DNA of 64,000 nt, taken from the NCBI GenBank assembly GCA_020631735.1, contig CM036158.1, positions 86,491,421 to 86,555,420 on the forward strand, in the 5' to 3' direction. The translations under genes and the position numbers were made by a program. This DNA is from Saccharum officinarum. Lineage: Eukaryota > Streptophyta > Magnoliopsida > Poales > Poaceae. Within the stretch, counting starts at the first letter, position 1. Every line of letters starts with the position of its first letter. Positions 24,201 to 34,441 of this stretch are shown here, piece by piece. The notes under the pieces were generated by a model. It was not told where the DNA came from, did not search any database, and saw only the letters and a program-made list of their open reading frames with translations.

Positions 24201-24960
24201 GGAGCAAGAGATACGCAAGAGTCAGATGAAAGATGCAAAATTGAGAGAGATAGCGGAGAATATAGTGAAGGGCAAATCACCAGGATTCCATAAGGATGAT
24301 AAGGGTACATTATGTTTGGAAAAAGGTTGTGTGTGCCAGAGGATAAGACTATCAGAAAAGCAATTTTGAGTGAAGCTCATGAGTCAGCTTATTCCATACA
24401 TCCAGGGAGTACTAAGATGTATCTGGATCTGAGAGAGAAATATTGGTGGTATGGTTTAAAAAGAGATGTTGCTGAATATGTTGCTTTGTGTGACACATGT
24501 CAAAGGGTGAAAGCTGAACATCAGAGACCTGCAGGATTGTTACAACCTATGCAGATACCCGAATGGAAATGGGAAGAAGTTGGTATGGATTTTATAGTTG
24601 GATTGCCACGTACTCAGAGAGGGTATGATTCGATTTGGGTAATAGTAGATCGCTTAACAAAGGTTGCTCATTTTCTGCCAGTTAGGACTACATATAGCAG
24701 TGCGAGGTTGGCAGAATTGTATATGGAAAGAATAGTGAGTCTGCATGGAGTTCCTAAGAAAATTGTGTCTGATCGAGGTACCCAATTTACATCTCATTAT
24801 TGCGCAAAGATACATGAATCACTAGGAACCAAGCTGAAATTTTAGTACAGCTACCATCCACAGACAGATGGGACAGACGGAAAGAATTAATCAGATATTA
24901 GAGGATATGTTGAGAGCTTGTGCTTTACAATATGGGTATCTAGTTGGATAAGAGTTTGCC
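21219..24960 (+). pseudogene. gypsy gag-pol polyprotein, frameshifted
   Basis: The start is taken at [12 protein letters not shown] (21219). Domains in order are a retrotransposon gag domain ([34 protein letters not shown]), zinc knuckle [14 protein letters not shown] (near 22170), aspartic protease ([13 protein letters not shown] near 22370), RT ([19 protein letters not shown], then [12 protein letters not shown] near 23305), RNase H ([39 protein letters not shown]) and integrase (CDTCQRVKAEHQR, GMDFIVGLP, VSDRGTQFTS). One-base losses at homopolymers break the frame near 23068, 23672 and 24318. A further disruption starts at 24843. Two offsetting shifts affect the gag linker at about 22060-22140. 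It ends in the N gap, so no chromodomain can be checked. Confidence 0.93.
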
Positions 24961-24972
24961 TTATGCAGAGTT

Positions 24973-25072
24973 NNNNNNNNNNNNNNNNNNNNNNNNNNNN
25001 NNNNNNNNNNNNNNNNNNNNNNNNNNNNNNNNNNNNNNNNNNNNNNNNNNNNNNNNNNNNNNNNNNNNNNNN
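24973..25072. other. Assembly gap (100 N)
   Basis: Placeholder-size gap between gypsy integrase and the middle of a host ASADH gene. The missing 5' half of ASADH and 3' half of the gypsy element would both belong here, unless the join is wrong. Confidence 0.99.
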
Positions 25073-25288
25073 ATCCATGAGTCTTATACTGTGGAACTCT
25101 GTTGCCAGTTCTGCTTTTTTTATGTGGATTGCAGATTCTGCTTGAATTGCTAATACATCTGTATTGAGTGACCTACAATGTTTCTATCACTGCTTTTGGC
25201 TACTAAGATCACTTTTTATCGTATCCGATTTGCTTGTTTGATTGCCTTTCCCCACGGTCAAATTAGTGGCTATTTGTTGATTTGGTAG

Positions 25289-27485
25289 GTGTTAAGGATG
25301 GTTGTCAGCACATACCAAGCAGCAAGTGGTGCTGGTGCTGCGGCAATGGAAGAACTCAAGCTGCAGACTCAGGAGGTACATATTTTCTTCTAAAAGTTGC
25401 CTTGTCCAGTTAATGTGTTTGTTTGGTTAAACGCTCAATGTTTTACTCCTTATTTTAGGTCTTGGAAGGGAAGGCGCCAACATGCAACACATTTTCAAAC
25501 AGCAGGTTGTTCCGTCTTAACAAATTGAAGTATCCTGAGCACATATCACATCATTTTGGTTCATGAGTTCATGCTGAAATGCTTAATATCTTTGTCCCTT
25601 CTGCAGTATGCTTTTAATATATCTCACACAATGCACCAGTTCTTGAGAATGGGTATAACGAGGAAGAATGAAAATGGTGAAGGAGACCAGAAAATTTGGG
25701 TTAGTCTTTGTGAGCCTATTGGTCTAAACAGCTTCCTATTAAGTCTGCATTACTCTCCAACTTTCTCTCATTGTGATAATTTGAGCAAATGTAATTGCCT
25801 TCTAACTGTACGGTCCATTGCTAGAATGACAAGGATGTGAAAGTAACTGCGACTTGCATACGGGTTCCTGTGATGCGTGCGCATGCTGAAAGTGTCAATC
25901 TACAGTTTGAAAAGCCACTTGACGAGGTTGGTATTCATATTACGTGCTAACTAGCATTAAAACTTCTCTGTTCGTGGAAATATGTTTGTTTCTTTCATAC
26001 CATTCTCTTTTGTTTTTATTTGCGCTAAGTGAATTGATTCTTAGAACCTGCCACTTTGTCATCTGGATAGGTGGGGGCTGCTTGGTTCCTTTGCCATGGC
26101 TAGCCTCACCTTATCTGTCAAGGATATTTGTTTGGTATTGCTCTACAATCTTGCTTTGCTTAGCAAGCTAGCTTGCTCGGGCAAGCTTTTCCTTGCTGAA
26201 CCAGGCGAGCCAATTCGGCTCTCCGGGGCTGGCAATGTGAGTGAGCGGCCGGTGCATGTGCTGACTGCTGAGAAAAGCTGCACACTCTGCCAATATGAGG
26301 CTCTGGCCAACATATGGGTCCATGGCATGCAACAATACTATTTTAATTGGGAGATGCATGCATGTTACTATTTTATTAGAGCTGCTCCACTAGCCTGAAA
26401 ACCAAACGCATATTCTTGCCTTGCCTACATTTGCTGGGTAAGGTTAGGCAAGCTTACCGGGCTAGCTTGTGTAGGTAAAGAAACCAAGCAGCCCCGTGTT
26501 TATTTGAATTTGACATTTGGGCGCGTTTAGTACCGAAAATTTTTGGTTTTTGGCTACTGTAGCACTTTCGTTTGTATTTGACAAAAGTTGTCCAATTATG
26601 GACTATTTAGGCTTAAAAGATTTGTCTCGCCAATTACAGGCAAACTGTGCAATTAGTTATTCTTTTTACCTACATTTAATGCTCCATGCATGTGCCGCAA
26701 GATTTGATGTGACGGGGAATCTTGAAAATTTTTGGTTTTTGGGTAGGATCTAAACAGGCCCTTTGTGAATATGGCAGAAAAAACAAATTTGTTATATTTA
26801 TGTTGTGCTCCCCCCATTCCAAATTATAAGACGTTTTTGTTTTTCTAAATACATTGCTTTTATTACGTATCTTGATATCTAATTGCGTAGCAAAACCTAT
26901 GAATCTAAAAAAGCCAAAATGTCTTATAATTTGGAATGAAGGGAGTAATATAATATTGCGCTTCTGAGCTTGTGTGCTACTCTAAAGGATACTGCAAGAG
27001 AAATCTTGAGAGGAGCTCCTGGTGTTACCATTATTGATGACCGTGCTTCCAATCGCTTCCCTACGCCTCTGGAGGTATTTTGATTCATGATCATCAATAC
27101 CACCACAATACTCCCTATTCACATTCATTACACAGCTGTGCTGTTCCAGGAGAGAGAAGTTGTTCGAATGATTTACTGACAAGAAGTAACCCCCTTTTTT
27201 TCAGGTATCAGATAAAGATGATGTAGCAGTGGGTAGAATTCGTCAGGACTTGTCCCTGGATGACAAGAAAGGGTATGTATGATCATGTTTGACAGTTATA
27301 GTTGACAGAAACATTACCTCGTTGCGCATTACTTGTGTATGAAAATGGATAAGGAATTTAAGGATAATTATATCAGAACTAATCATCTATACAATGGCAG
27401 GTTGGACATATTTGTCTGTGGTGATCAAATACGTAAAGGTGCCGCACTCAATGCTGTTCAGATTGCTGAAATGCTCCTGAAGTGA
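25289..27485 (+). CDS. ASADH: Aspartate-semialdehyde dehydrogenase, 3' seven exons (5' half missing)
   Basis: This NADPH-dependent enzyme turns aspartyl phosphate into aspartate semialdehyde, feeding Lys, Thr, Met and Ile synthesis in plastids. Visible exons are 25289-25375 ([20 protein letters not shown]), 25459-25505 ([10 protein letters not shown]), 25607-25699, 25825-25926 ([19 protein letters not shown]), 26988-27074 ([18 protein letters not shown]), 27205-27272 ([15 protein letters not shown]) and 27401-27485 ([20 protein letters not shown], stop TGA). All have GT/AG borders. The NADP-binding half and catalytic Cys would lie upstream, in or beyond the N gap. Oddities: exon 25607-25699 is three bases short through three single-base losses, scrambling its middle, and exon 25459-25505 looks two bases long. 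It is either a damaged copy or local sequence error. Upstream 25073-25288 is presumably intron. Confidence 0.9.
26074..26495. mobile_element. MITE with 'ggggctgcttggtt' ends in an ASADH intron
   Basis: Ends 'ggggctgcttggttcc' and 'ggtaaagaaaccaagcagcccc' are inverted copies. GTG flanks both sides (26071-26073 and 26496-26498), fitting a 3-bp target duplication. The interior is non-coding, with 'gctagcttg' motifs near both ends. Three-base duplications suggest a PIF/Harbinger-like origin, but the target is not the usual TWA. Confidence 0.75.
26519..26761. mobile_element. Tourist-like MITE in an ASADH intron
   Basis: Ends 'gggcgcgtttagtaccg' and 'ggatctaaacaggccc' form a terminal inverted repeat, with TTT on both sides (26516-26518 and 26762-26764). 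The interior shares 'ctgtagcactttcgtttg', 'tttgtctcgc' and 'gcaattagttattcttttta' with the other members in the window. Confidence 0.82.
26808..26945. mobile_element. Stowaway MITE in an ASADH intron
   Basis: Long inverted ends: 'ctccccccattccaaattat' at the left and 'ataatttggaatgaagggag' at the right. 138 bp long and strongly self-complementary. TA follows the right end, but the left flank is TG, so the TA duplication is imperfect. It ends 42 bp before the next ASADH exon. Confidence 0.88.
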
Positions 27486-28811
27486 TTATCCTCTTGTCGT
27501 TCTCTCCCTGTCCCTAATTGCTCTGATCAATGCTGGACTGTACTTTGATTAGTCTGTGCTCAATTTTGGTGGCCTCTTCTGTATTCTGCCGTGCTAGTGC
27601 AATAATTGTGAGATGGGCTTGAGTTATCTGCTGTACACAAAAGTGAGCTCGTAAGTTGGGGAATAAGGGGTCATCCTTGTTCAGCACTCCGGTTTATATC
27701 TTGTTCAGATTCATCTAACACTCCACCAGTGCCGGGTTCTGTGGACCACAGGGCCTAAAGTGTCCTACGGGATTTACACTTTCATGTGCAAGAATAGGGT
27801 CTGATTGTAACCTGATCCAGAAGGCCCTGTGGGCAGCTCTCTAGGGCAGGAAGCATCTGTTGCAGTTGTACTGAAAGAAGGTGTGCAACGATAAGAACAT
27901 GAGAGTTGAGAGGACAAGTTAGCCAGTGAACTTCTGTGATCGCTTGATGTGCAATGCCGCTGTATCCGGATCGATTTTACATGAACTAAAGGCTCCTTCG
28001 TTCTTCAGTATATGTATAATACTTGGTTTAGTAGGATTTAGGTGGTTTGGCGTTGTCTTGGTCTAACCTGCAGTAACTTAAGATAGATATAGATGACACT
28101 GGGAAGGTCACCTTTTCTTACGTTTTTTTACTGCGAAAATATCTGACAGAAGAGGGTGAATGCATGTGCTTGTCCGCTACATCTTATTTGTAACCACTAA
28201 CCACCCTTCACGAGGTTAATCGAGTTCACCTCGAACAGAATGCCCTTGTATTATCTAACTACAAACTGCATTTTTAGCAATATAATATTGTACACCACTT
28301 GTAGTATATAACCACTTGTATATAAAGATAGTAACACCTAGAAAGTTCGTTGCCCTGGGGGCTTAACTACTATGTATGTACGTAGCAGTTAGTTGGCAAA
28401 AGGGAAAGTTGTTTGCCCCCGTAACTTTCTATGTGTTGATTTTTACTTCTTTTATCTCCACACGTATTTGTATTGCATCTCGTGTTTTGCATGTATACGT
28501 AGATGTTTGCATTCTCTACCCATTTGTATTTTTGTTGCAACTTTTTGTGTAACTATTTTAGGTACCTTGTTTGGTGACACACGGTAACACCGTATGGGCC
28601 GGTAACGCAGGATATGTTTTCGTATCCGTGCAGTGCAACGCATATACCATTGCTCACCGTTGTATGCCTGAATGCCTGATGCAGCCGCGCATGTCGATTA
28701 TTCAGGCAAAAGTTTTAAACCATATATATGGTTGCCAACTAATAGTCTTGTTGGTAGTTGATGAAAATTTCCAGGAACTGTACTCGGCAGTTGATTGTTT
28801 TCTACTGCGTA
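27486..28811. other. ASADH 3' flank and intergenic DNA
   Basis: Directly after the ASADH stop lies a T-rich 3' UTR-like stretch; its polyadenylation site is not certain. From about 28120 on the sequence is AT-rich with short unrelated open frames. No second gene was recognised. Confidence 0.5.
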
Positions 28812-29003
28812 CTCCCTCCGTCCCTAAAAGAATGCAATTCTATCATGTTTTAGTATATCACCTTTGACCAATTATATATAAAAAAGTATAAATATTTATA
28901 ATATAAAATAAATATCATTAGATTAATTATGAAATGTATTTTCATAATAAACTAATTTGAAGCCATAAATATAAATATTATTTACTAGAAACTTGATCAA
29001 ACG
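28812..29003. mobile_element. Stowaway MITE, right end lost
   Basis: Left end CTCCCTCCGTCCCTAAAAG preceded by TA, the standard Stowaway start, followed by an AT-rich interior. The matching right end is absent; the sequence runs straight into the hAT-type MITE at 29004. Confidence 0.75.
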
Positions 29004-29276
29004 CAGAGGCGGAATCAGCGATTTTAATTAAGGGAGGCGGACAAATGTGATCGTATTTTTTAGTGTGATAAAATATACATAATTATATGTTTCAACAACT
29101 TCTCAAAAAAAATTTCACTATTTCTAACCAAAATCATCATATTTTAATAAAAAATGGTGAAATTGATATTTTTGTGTTGTAAATACAAATATTTATATAG
29201 GTATTTAAATGAATCTACTGTGCTTTTGGGGTTGGGGGGGCACGGCCCCTACTAGCCCCTTCTGGTTTCGCCTCTG
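29004..29276. mobile_element. hAT-type MITE
   Basis: Starts 'cagaggcggaatcag' and ends 'ctggtttcgcctctg': CAG-type inverted ends with 'ggcgga', typical of non-autonomous hAT elements in grasses. 273 bp, no coding sequence. An 8-bp duplication was not found, so one flank may have been deleted. Confidence 0.72.
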
Positions 29277-29720
29277 AGACTACCCGCAGTGGGATACTCT
29301 AAATGATACTCTAAAGCTTTAGAGTATGAATATAGAGTAAAAACTGCTGCATTGGGTACTCTAAAACGATACTTTATCCTTTCTCTCACTCTATATTTAG
29401 AGTAGTACAGTGCTTACTCTATAGTGGGCAGTGGCGGACCCCACTAGCTAAACAAAGGAAAAAAAATGTTATAACTCACAAACCAAAAATCCAAATTAAA
29501 TTTCGATTGCACCATTAAATTCGTCTCAATAAATCCTTCAAAACTAGATCACGCATGGATATATTTAGATAAAGTGACAAGTGGGTCTCACAGTGGACAG
29601 AGTGGATAGAGGATGATATAGAAGATGGATAGGTGTGAAAGAATTGAGTATAGAGGAGAGAATCTTGCTGACTAGGACGTATAGAGGATGAATATAGAGA
29701 TCTATGAGTGCGGATAGCCT
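29277..29720. mobile_element. TIR element with 'ctatccgcac' ends
   Basis: The left end 'agactacccgcagtg' pairs with the inverse of the right end (aggctatccgcactc, 11 of 15 positions). The interior has repeated 'atactctaaa' and 'tatagagtaa' palindromes. The right part, from 'ataactcacaaaccaaa', recurs in the same orientation at 45315-45568. Confidence 0.6.
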
Positions 29721-29882
29721 GATCAATACTTAAAGTGGCATACAACTCATAGTTGCATTCTGATAGAGACAGTACCAAGGAGCAGCCTGGCAGCGAGGAC
29801 GATGGGATCAATCAACGATGGATCCCACTCTTGCCGTTCTGAGGTCTCAGTGTTCATTGTCCAGCTGCACCGCAGCTAGTAA

Positions 29883-30130
29883 GGGCCTGTTTAGTTGGCT
29901 AAAAAGGTCAAAAAAAAGTTTGCATAGTACTTGTTACATCGAATCTTTGGACGCATATATAGAGTATTAAATATAGGTAAAAAAAATAACTAATTGCACA
30001 GTTTATCTGTAAAATATCGAAACGAATCTTTTGAGGTTGGTTAGTCCATAATTGGATAAATTTTACCAAATAACAACGAAAAGTGTTACAGGAATTTATC
30101 CAAAATTTTTCACCCCTAACGAGCAAGCAC
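29883..30130. mobile_element. Tourist-like MITE
   Basis: Starts 'gggcctgtttagttgg', with a weakly matching right end 'ctaacgagcaagcac'. The interior shares 'acatcgaatctttgg', 'aactaattgcacagttt' and 'accaaataacaacga' with the copy at 117-358. Confidence 0.68.
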
Positions 30131-30160
30131 ACTCCGCAAAGACTTAATTTCTTTAGTTGA

Positions 30161-30501
30161 GGCCTGGTTTAGTTCCCAAAAATTTTGAGTTCTACAGTAA
30201 CATCGAGCGTTTGAACGCATATATGGAGTACTAAATACAAACGAAAAAAAACTAATTGTACAGTTTGATAGGAAATCACGAGACAAATCTTTTAAGCCTA
30301 ATTAGTCCATAAATAACCTTAAGTGCTACAGTAACCTACATGTGCTAATGATGGCTTAATTAGGTTTAATAAATTCATCCCGTGGTTTTCAGACCAGCTA
30401 TGTAATTAGTTTTTTTATTATTATATAAAAACCCCTTTCCGACGTCTATGAAACCTCCGACGTGACGCACGGAAATTTTTCTTTCCCAACTAAACACAGC
30501 C
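30161..30501. mobile_element. Tourist-like MITE
   Basis: Ends 'ggcctggtttagttccc' and 'caactaaacacagcc' are inverted copies. The interior has two oppositely oriented blocks (acagtaacatcgag and tgctacagtaacctac), as in the other members. No clear 3-bp duplication. Confidence 0.75.
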
Positions 30502-30981
30502 AGTGGGGCTGGTGGCGAGACGGACGCGTCGCAGTCAGTTAGCACTCGTACCAGGGGAGTAACTGAAGGACTGAAGTGTGGTGGGGCCGATGCGTCTGCA
30601 CCACCGACGCTCGTCTCATGCTTCAGTCATGCCGGCCTGGCTTTGGAGCTGAGCTAGGCTCACACAAAGCTCGTGCGTGATAAAAATCACATTTCAGCAC
30701 AATGGACTCTGAAAACTCTGTAATAAGCACGATTTCTAGCGTCTCATCTAGTTCCTCCCAAGCCAAGGGTCTATTACAATAATACACAACATTATTTCAT
30801 AACACGACATCATCTCCATGCATGCATGTCCTCTCTCATGTCCATAGTAGTAAGAGTAATAACTAGTGAAAGCAGAAGCTTGAGAAGGCAATCAGAGTAC
30901 CGGTAGCTAGGACATAGATATCTCATTCTCCAGACGCACGCATGGCCATCCAGAGTCACGGACGATACGCATGCATGTATG
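30502..30981. other. Unassigned DNA, probably distal 3' flank of the GASA gene
   Basis: Mixed-composition sequence with no coding signal. Without the hAT element at 30990-34363 this stretch would lie 80-560 bp downstream of the GASA stop codon on the minus strand, so part may be its 3' UTR or terminator (inference from position). Confidence 0.45.
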
Positions 30982-30989
30982 GTCTATGG

Positions 30990-33900
30990 CATGGGCGAAG
31001 GTACGTAGATTGTGTTGGATGCCCAGGCACCCAGGCCAAAGTTGCAACCACCTTATGAGGAGCAATTTTTGACCCTTTGTGCACCCCCCCGGCCCACAAC
31101 AAGGCACCCACACCAGCCCAAGCCCACGTCGTAGCTTCCAGGAGAAGGAGTCCGCAAGGGGCACGGTCGCACGGAGGCAGCGACGTTTCGCACTTCCGCT
31201 TCCGCCTGACGCAGCGAACCAACGACGCAACGTCGCAACTGGGGTCTGGGGCGGCAGCCGGCAAGGCACCGACGCCGGCGACGATCAAAGCTGGAGTGCT
31301 GGTCGCGGACGCCGGCTTTCCCTTCCGGCCTTCCTGCTTCAGAGCTTCCCTGCCTTCGAGCCGAGCCGAGCGAGCGCCTGATGGCTGCGGCAACAGTCTG
31401 ATGTGAGGGTTATATTGCTAGCACGGTCTCTCTTGCTCTCTCCAAAAGAAAAGGCAAGGAATCAAATCCTCAATTTATTTATCTTGTATTTTAATCAGTT
31501 AAGCCTCACATTCGATTTCGATTCTTCCTGGTTGAAATTGGGTAGGTTGCAATTTAGGGTTACTGATTAATTGGGGTTTTCTCTTTTTAGTATATGCATA
31601 TACATTTATGATAGTATGGATCTTCAATTTAATTATTTTGCAAATGATAGGTAATCATGGAGAGGTTTTATAAACGGAAAGCTCCAGACACAGACACTGC
31701 CAACAATAACAGCTGTCTAGATGATCTCAATTGGGAAGAGGAGATTAAATATGATCCAGGCTTGAGAAAACCAATTGATGCTTACCATCCTAACCATAGA
31801 GAAAAGGTCAGAAGAAAATATTTGGAAAATGGACCTTGTCAGCCTCGCGCGTGTAATTTTCCTGTGACAGATATTGGAGATAAGGCGAGAAGATTTATCC
31901 CGGAATGGTTTGATGAGTTTGGAAGTTGGCTTGAATATAGTGAATCGAAGGACAGAGCATATTGCTTTTGTTGTTTCTTATTCAGAGAAAACAAGGATCC
32001 AGGATATGAATCATTTGTACTTAATGGTTGGAATGGCTATCATAGGAAAGGAAGGTTAAAGTCACATGTTGGTGATGTTGGTGGCTTACACTATAATGCA
32101 ATGAAGAAGTGCGATGATTTGTTACAAAGAAAGCAACACATAGATGTTGCTTATAATCAGATAAGTGAGACTGCTAAGAAGGCTTATTTTATTCGGTTGA
32201 ATGGATCCATTGATACTGCTAGGATATTGTTGAAGCAAGGATTGCCTTTTCGTGGTCATGATGAGTCACTAGAATCCAACAACAGAGGGAACTTCAAGGA
32301 GTTTTATGATTGCTTAGCACAACATGATCCAGAGTTACGCAAAGCGGTGAGTACAAATGCTGCAGCTAATAGTTGTTTGCTAGCTCCTGAAATTCAAAGG
32401 GACATTGTTGAATGTTTTGCAAATGAGATTGTACACTCTATACTTGAAGAACTTGGCAATGATGTGTTTTGCTTACTAGTTGATGAGTCAAGAGATGTTT
32501 CTTGCAAAGAACAGATGGCTGTGGTCTTGAGGTATGTTGACAAATGTGGGATTGTGAAAGAGAGGTTTGTTGGTGTTGTGCATGTGACTGAAACAACTTC
32601 TTCTCACTTGAAGTCATCTATTGATTCTCTACTTGCAAAGTTTAAACTAAGCTTAAAGCAATGTCGAGGCCAAGGATATGATGGTGCTAGCAATATGCGA
32701 GGTGAGTTCAATGGCTTGCAATCATTGATCATGAGAGAAAGTAGGACAGCTTATTATGTGCATTGCTTTGCTCACCAACTTCAATTAGTTATTGTGGCTG
32801 TTGTGAGAAAACATAAGGGCGTAAGCAATTTCTTAAGCATGATTTCTATCTTATTAAATGTGGTGGGTGGATCAGCTAAGAGACGGGATATGATTAGAGA
32901 TATTAATCATGAACAAGTGACAAAGGCATTAGGTTGTGGGCAACTTGAGACCGGGACAGGGTTAAATCAAGAGCAATGCCTTCAAAGACCCGGAGATACT
33001 CGTTGGAGTTCTCATTACAAAACTTTCAAAAGTTTAGTCAACATGTTTTCTACAATAGTTGAAGTGCTACAAGTTGTTGAAAAGGATGACAGAGATTGGA
33101 AAAATAGAGATCAAGCATCAAATCTTCTAGTATACTTCAAATCATTTGACTTTGCCTTTTATTTGCATCTCATGTTGACTACATTAACTGCCACAAATGC
33201 CTTGTCATTAGCATTGCAACGCAAGGATCAAGACATTGTTAATGCCATTGGATGTGTGAAATCAACTAGACTTCATTTGAATAATCTTAGAAGAGATGGG
33301 TGGGACAAATTATTAGATGAAGTGAATGAGTTTTGCGACAAGCATGAAATTGACAAAGCGGAAATGGAAGATGCATATATTGATCCCCGACAGCCTAGAA
33401 AAAAAACAGGAATTACATACAAGCATCACTATGAAGTGGATTGCTTTAATGATGTTATTGATTGGCTAGTTCAAGAGCTTGATAGCCGCTTTAGTGAGAC
33501 AAGCTCTCAATTGCTTGTTTACTCGGCTGCTTTCGACCCAAGGGATCAATTTCATGCTTTTGATGTGGAGACTTTGTTGAGCTTAGCAAAACTATATCCT
33601 GATGATTTTAGTTCTGATGAGTTGAGGGAGCTTAGTCATGATCTTTGCATTTACATTGCTGATGTGCGAGAAGATGCTAGATTCTCTAACATCAACACTA
33701 TCGGTGAGCTCTCTCAAAAAATGGTTGAGATAGGAAAACATCGTCGTTATCCATTGGTCTATCGACTATTGAAGCTTGTACTAGTGCTGCCTATTGCGAC
33801 TGCAACAGTTGAGAGATGCTTTTCTGGAATGAAGATTGTCAAAACAAGTTTGTCTAATCGCATGGGTGATCAACACTTGAGTCATAGACTTATTTGCTAT

Positions 33901-34363
33901 CTAGAGAAAGAAGAAATGAAGAAAGTTAGCAACGAGGCTGTGGTTCGTCGTTTCATGACCATGGAAGGAAAAGGGCGTAAATATGATCTCTGATAGGTAA
34001 TGTAATGTATCTACTTTTAATCAATAATGCTACAATTTATTTGCTAAATAATTGACATACTTGTTCTCTTTCCTTTTAGGCTAGCGGGATCTTCATCATG
34101 GTCTCCTGGATCAAACATTTTGCTATATGGGCATGTTTTCTTGATGATTTTGGCATTCTATCAATGACTACACTTCTTTTTTGTTAAATGGTGAGTGCTA
34201 TGTTTCGACCAAAATCTCAAATTTATTGCTAGAAGTCGAATTTGATATTAAAATATGGTAGTTACACATTAGTTATGCTATTTTTTATTGAACATTATAT
34301 CGGTTAGTGTACTTATAAATTAAGTGAGGCACCCCCTGTCATTTTGCTCTAGCTTCGCCCCTG
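30990..34363 (+). mobile_element. Complete hAT DNA transposon with intact transposase
   Basis: Left end CATGGGCGAAG and right end CTTCGCCCCTG are inverted copies with one mismatch in 11. The element is flanked by a perfect 8-bp direct repeat GTCTATGG (30982-30989 and 34364-34371), the hAT target-site signature. It is 3,374 bp and carries one long uninterrupted transposase gene in its own orientation. The 5' 660 bp is untranslated, with a GC-rich stretch (31080-31390). Its insertion point is 79 bp past the stop codon of the GASA gene, within the likely 3' UTR. Confidence 0.88.
31657..33993 (+). CDS. hAT transposase (TTF-type zinc finger, DUF4371, hAT dimerisation domain), 778 aa, intact
   Basis: Cuts and rejoins the surrounding element in the nucleus. 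Residues about 85-150 hold a TTF/BED-like zinc-binding region (YCFCCFLFRE, LKSHVGD). Residues about 175-390 are the DUF4371/RNase H-like part, with candidate catalytic Asp276 (FCLLVDESRD) and Asp342 (GQGYDGASNM). GDTRWSSHY lies near 445. The last roughly 85 residues are the hAT C-terminal dimerisation domain (IATATVERCFSGMKIVKTSL). The length is normal for this group and there is no internal stop. ATG 31657 lies just after an acceptor-like 'aaatgatag', so a leader intron is possible. The terminal repeats and target duplication around it argue for a live transposon rather than a domesticated ZMYM1-like gene. Confidence 0.93.
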   Translation: MERFYKRKAPDTDTANNNSCLDDLNWEEEIKYDPGLRKPIDAYHPNHREKVRRKYLENGPCQPRACNFPVTDIGDKARRFIPEWFDEFGSWLEYSESKDRAYCFCCFLFRENKDPGYESFVLNGWNGYHRKGRLKSHVGDVGGLHYNAMKKCDDLLQRKQHIDVAYNQISETAKKAYFIRLNGSIDTARILLKQGLPFRGHDESLESNNRGNFKEFYDCLAQHDPELRKAVSTNAAANSCLLAPEIQRDIVECFANEIVHSILEELGNDVFCLLVDESRDVSCKEQMAVVLRYVDKCGIVKERFVGVVHVTETTSSHLKSSIDSLLAKFKLSLKQCRGQGYDGASNMRGEFNGLQSLIMRESRTAYYVHCFAHQLQLVIVAVVRKHKGVSNFLSMISILLNVVGGSAKRRDMIRDINHEQVTKALGCGQLETGTGLNQEQCLQRPGDTRWSSHYKTFKSLVNMFSTIVEVLQVVEKDDRDWKNRDQASNLLVYFKSFDFAFYLHLMLTTLTATNALSLALQRKDQDIVNAIGCVKSTRLHLNNLRRDGWDKLLDEVNEFCDKHEIDKAEMEDAYIDPRQPRKKTGITYKHHYEVDCFNDVIDWLVQELDSRFSETSSQLLVYSAAFDPRDQFHAFDVETLLSLAKLYPDDFSSDELRELSHDLCIYIADVREDARFSNINTIGELSQKMVEIGKHRRYPLVYRLLKLVLVLPIATATVERCFSGMKIVKTSLSNRMGDQHLSHRLICYLEKEEMKKVSNEAVVRRFMTMEGKGRKYDL

Positions 34364-34441
34364 GTCTATGGACGGATGCTACGCATGGCAGCCAGCTGGA
34401 GCAGGTGACGGCGAGAGGCAGAGAGGGTCCGGAGGAAGGAA

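Larger units (their letters stand above)
16766..24972 (+). mobile_element. Ty3/gypsy retrotransposon, probably Tekay/Del chromovirus type, 3' end in gap
   Basis: Consists of a 5' LTR (TGTAACACCC...GGGTGTGACA), PBS, an extra ORF, then gag, protease, RT, RNase H and integrase in the gypsy order. It ends in an N gap within the integrase, so the 3' integrase domain (where a chromodomain would lie) and the 3' LTR are not visible. It is inserted into an inverted gypsy-type LTR. Confidence 0.9.

Noticed and set aside
29004..29276. 8-bp target duplication for the hAT-type MITE
   Set aside because: Flanks 'atcaaacg' and 'agactacc' do not match.
31077..31406. Host gene upstream of the hAT transposase
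   Set aside because: The region lies inside the hAT element ends and shows no splice-compatible or family-like protein.
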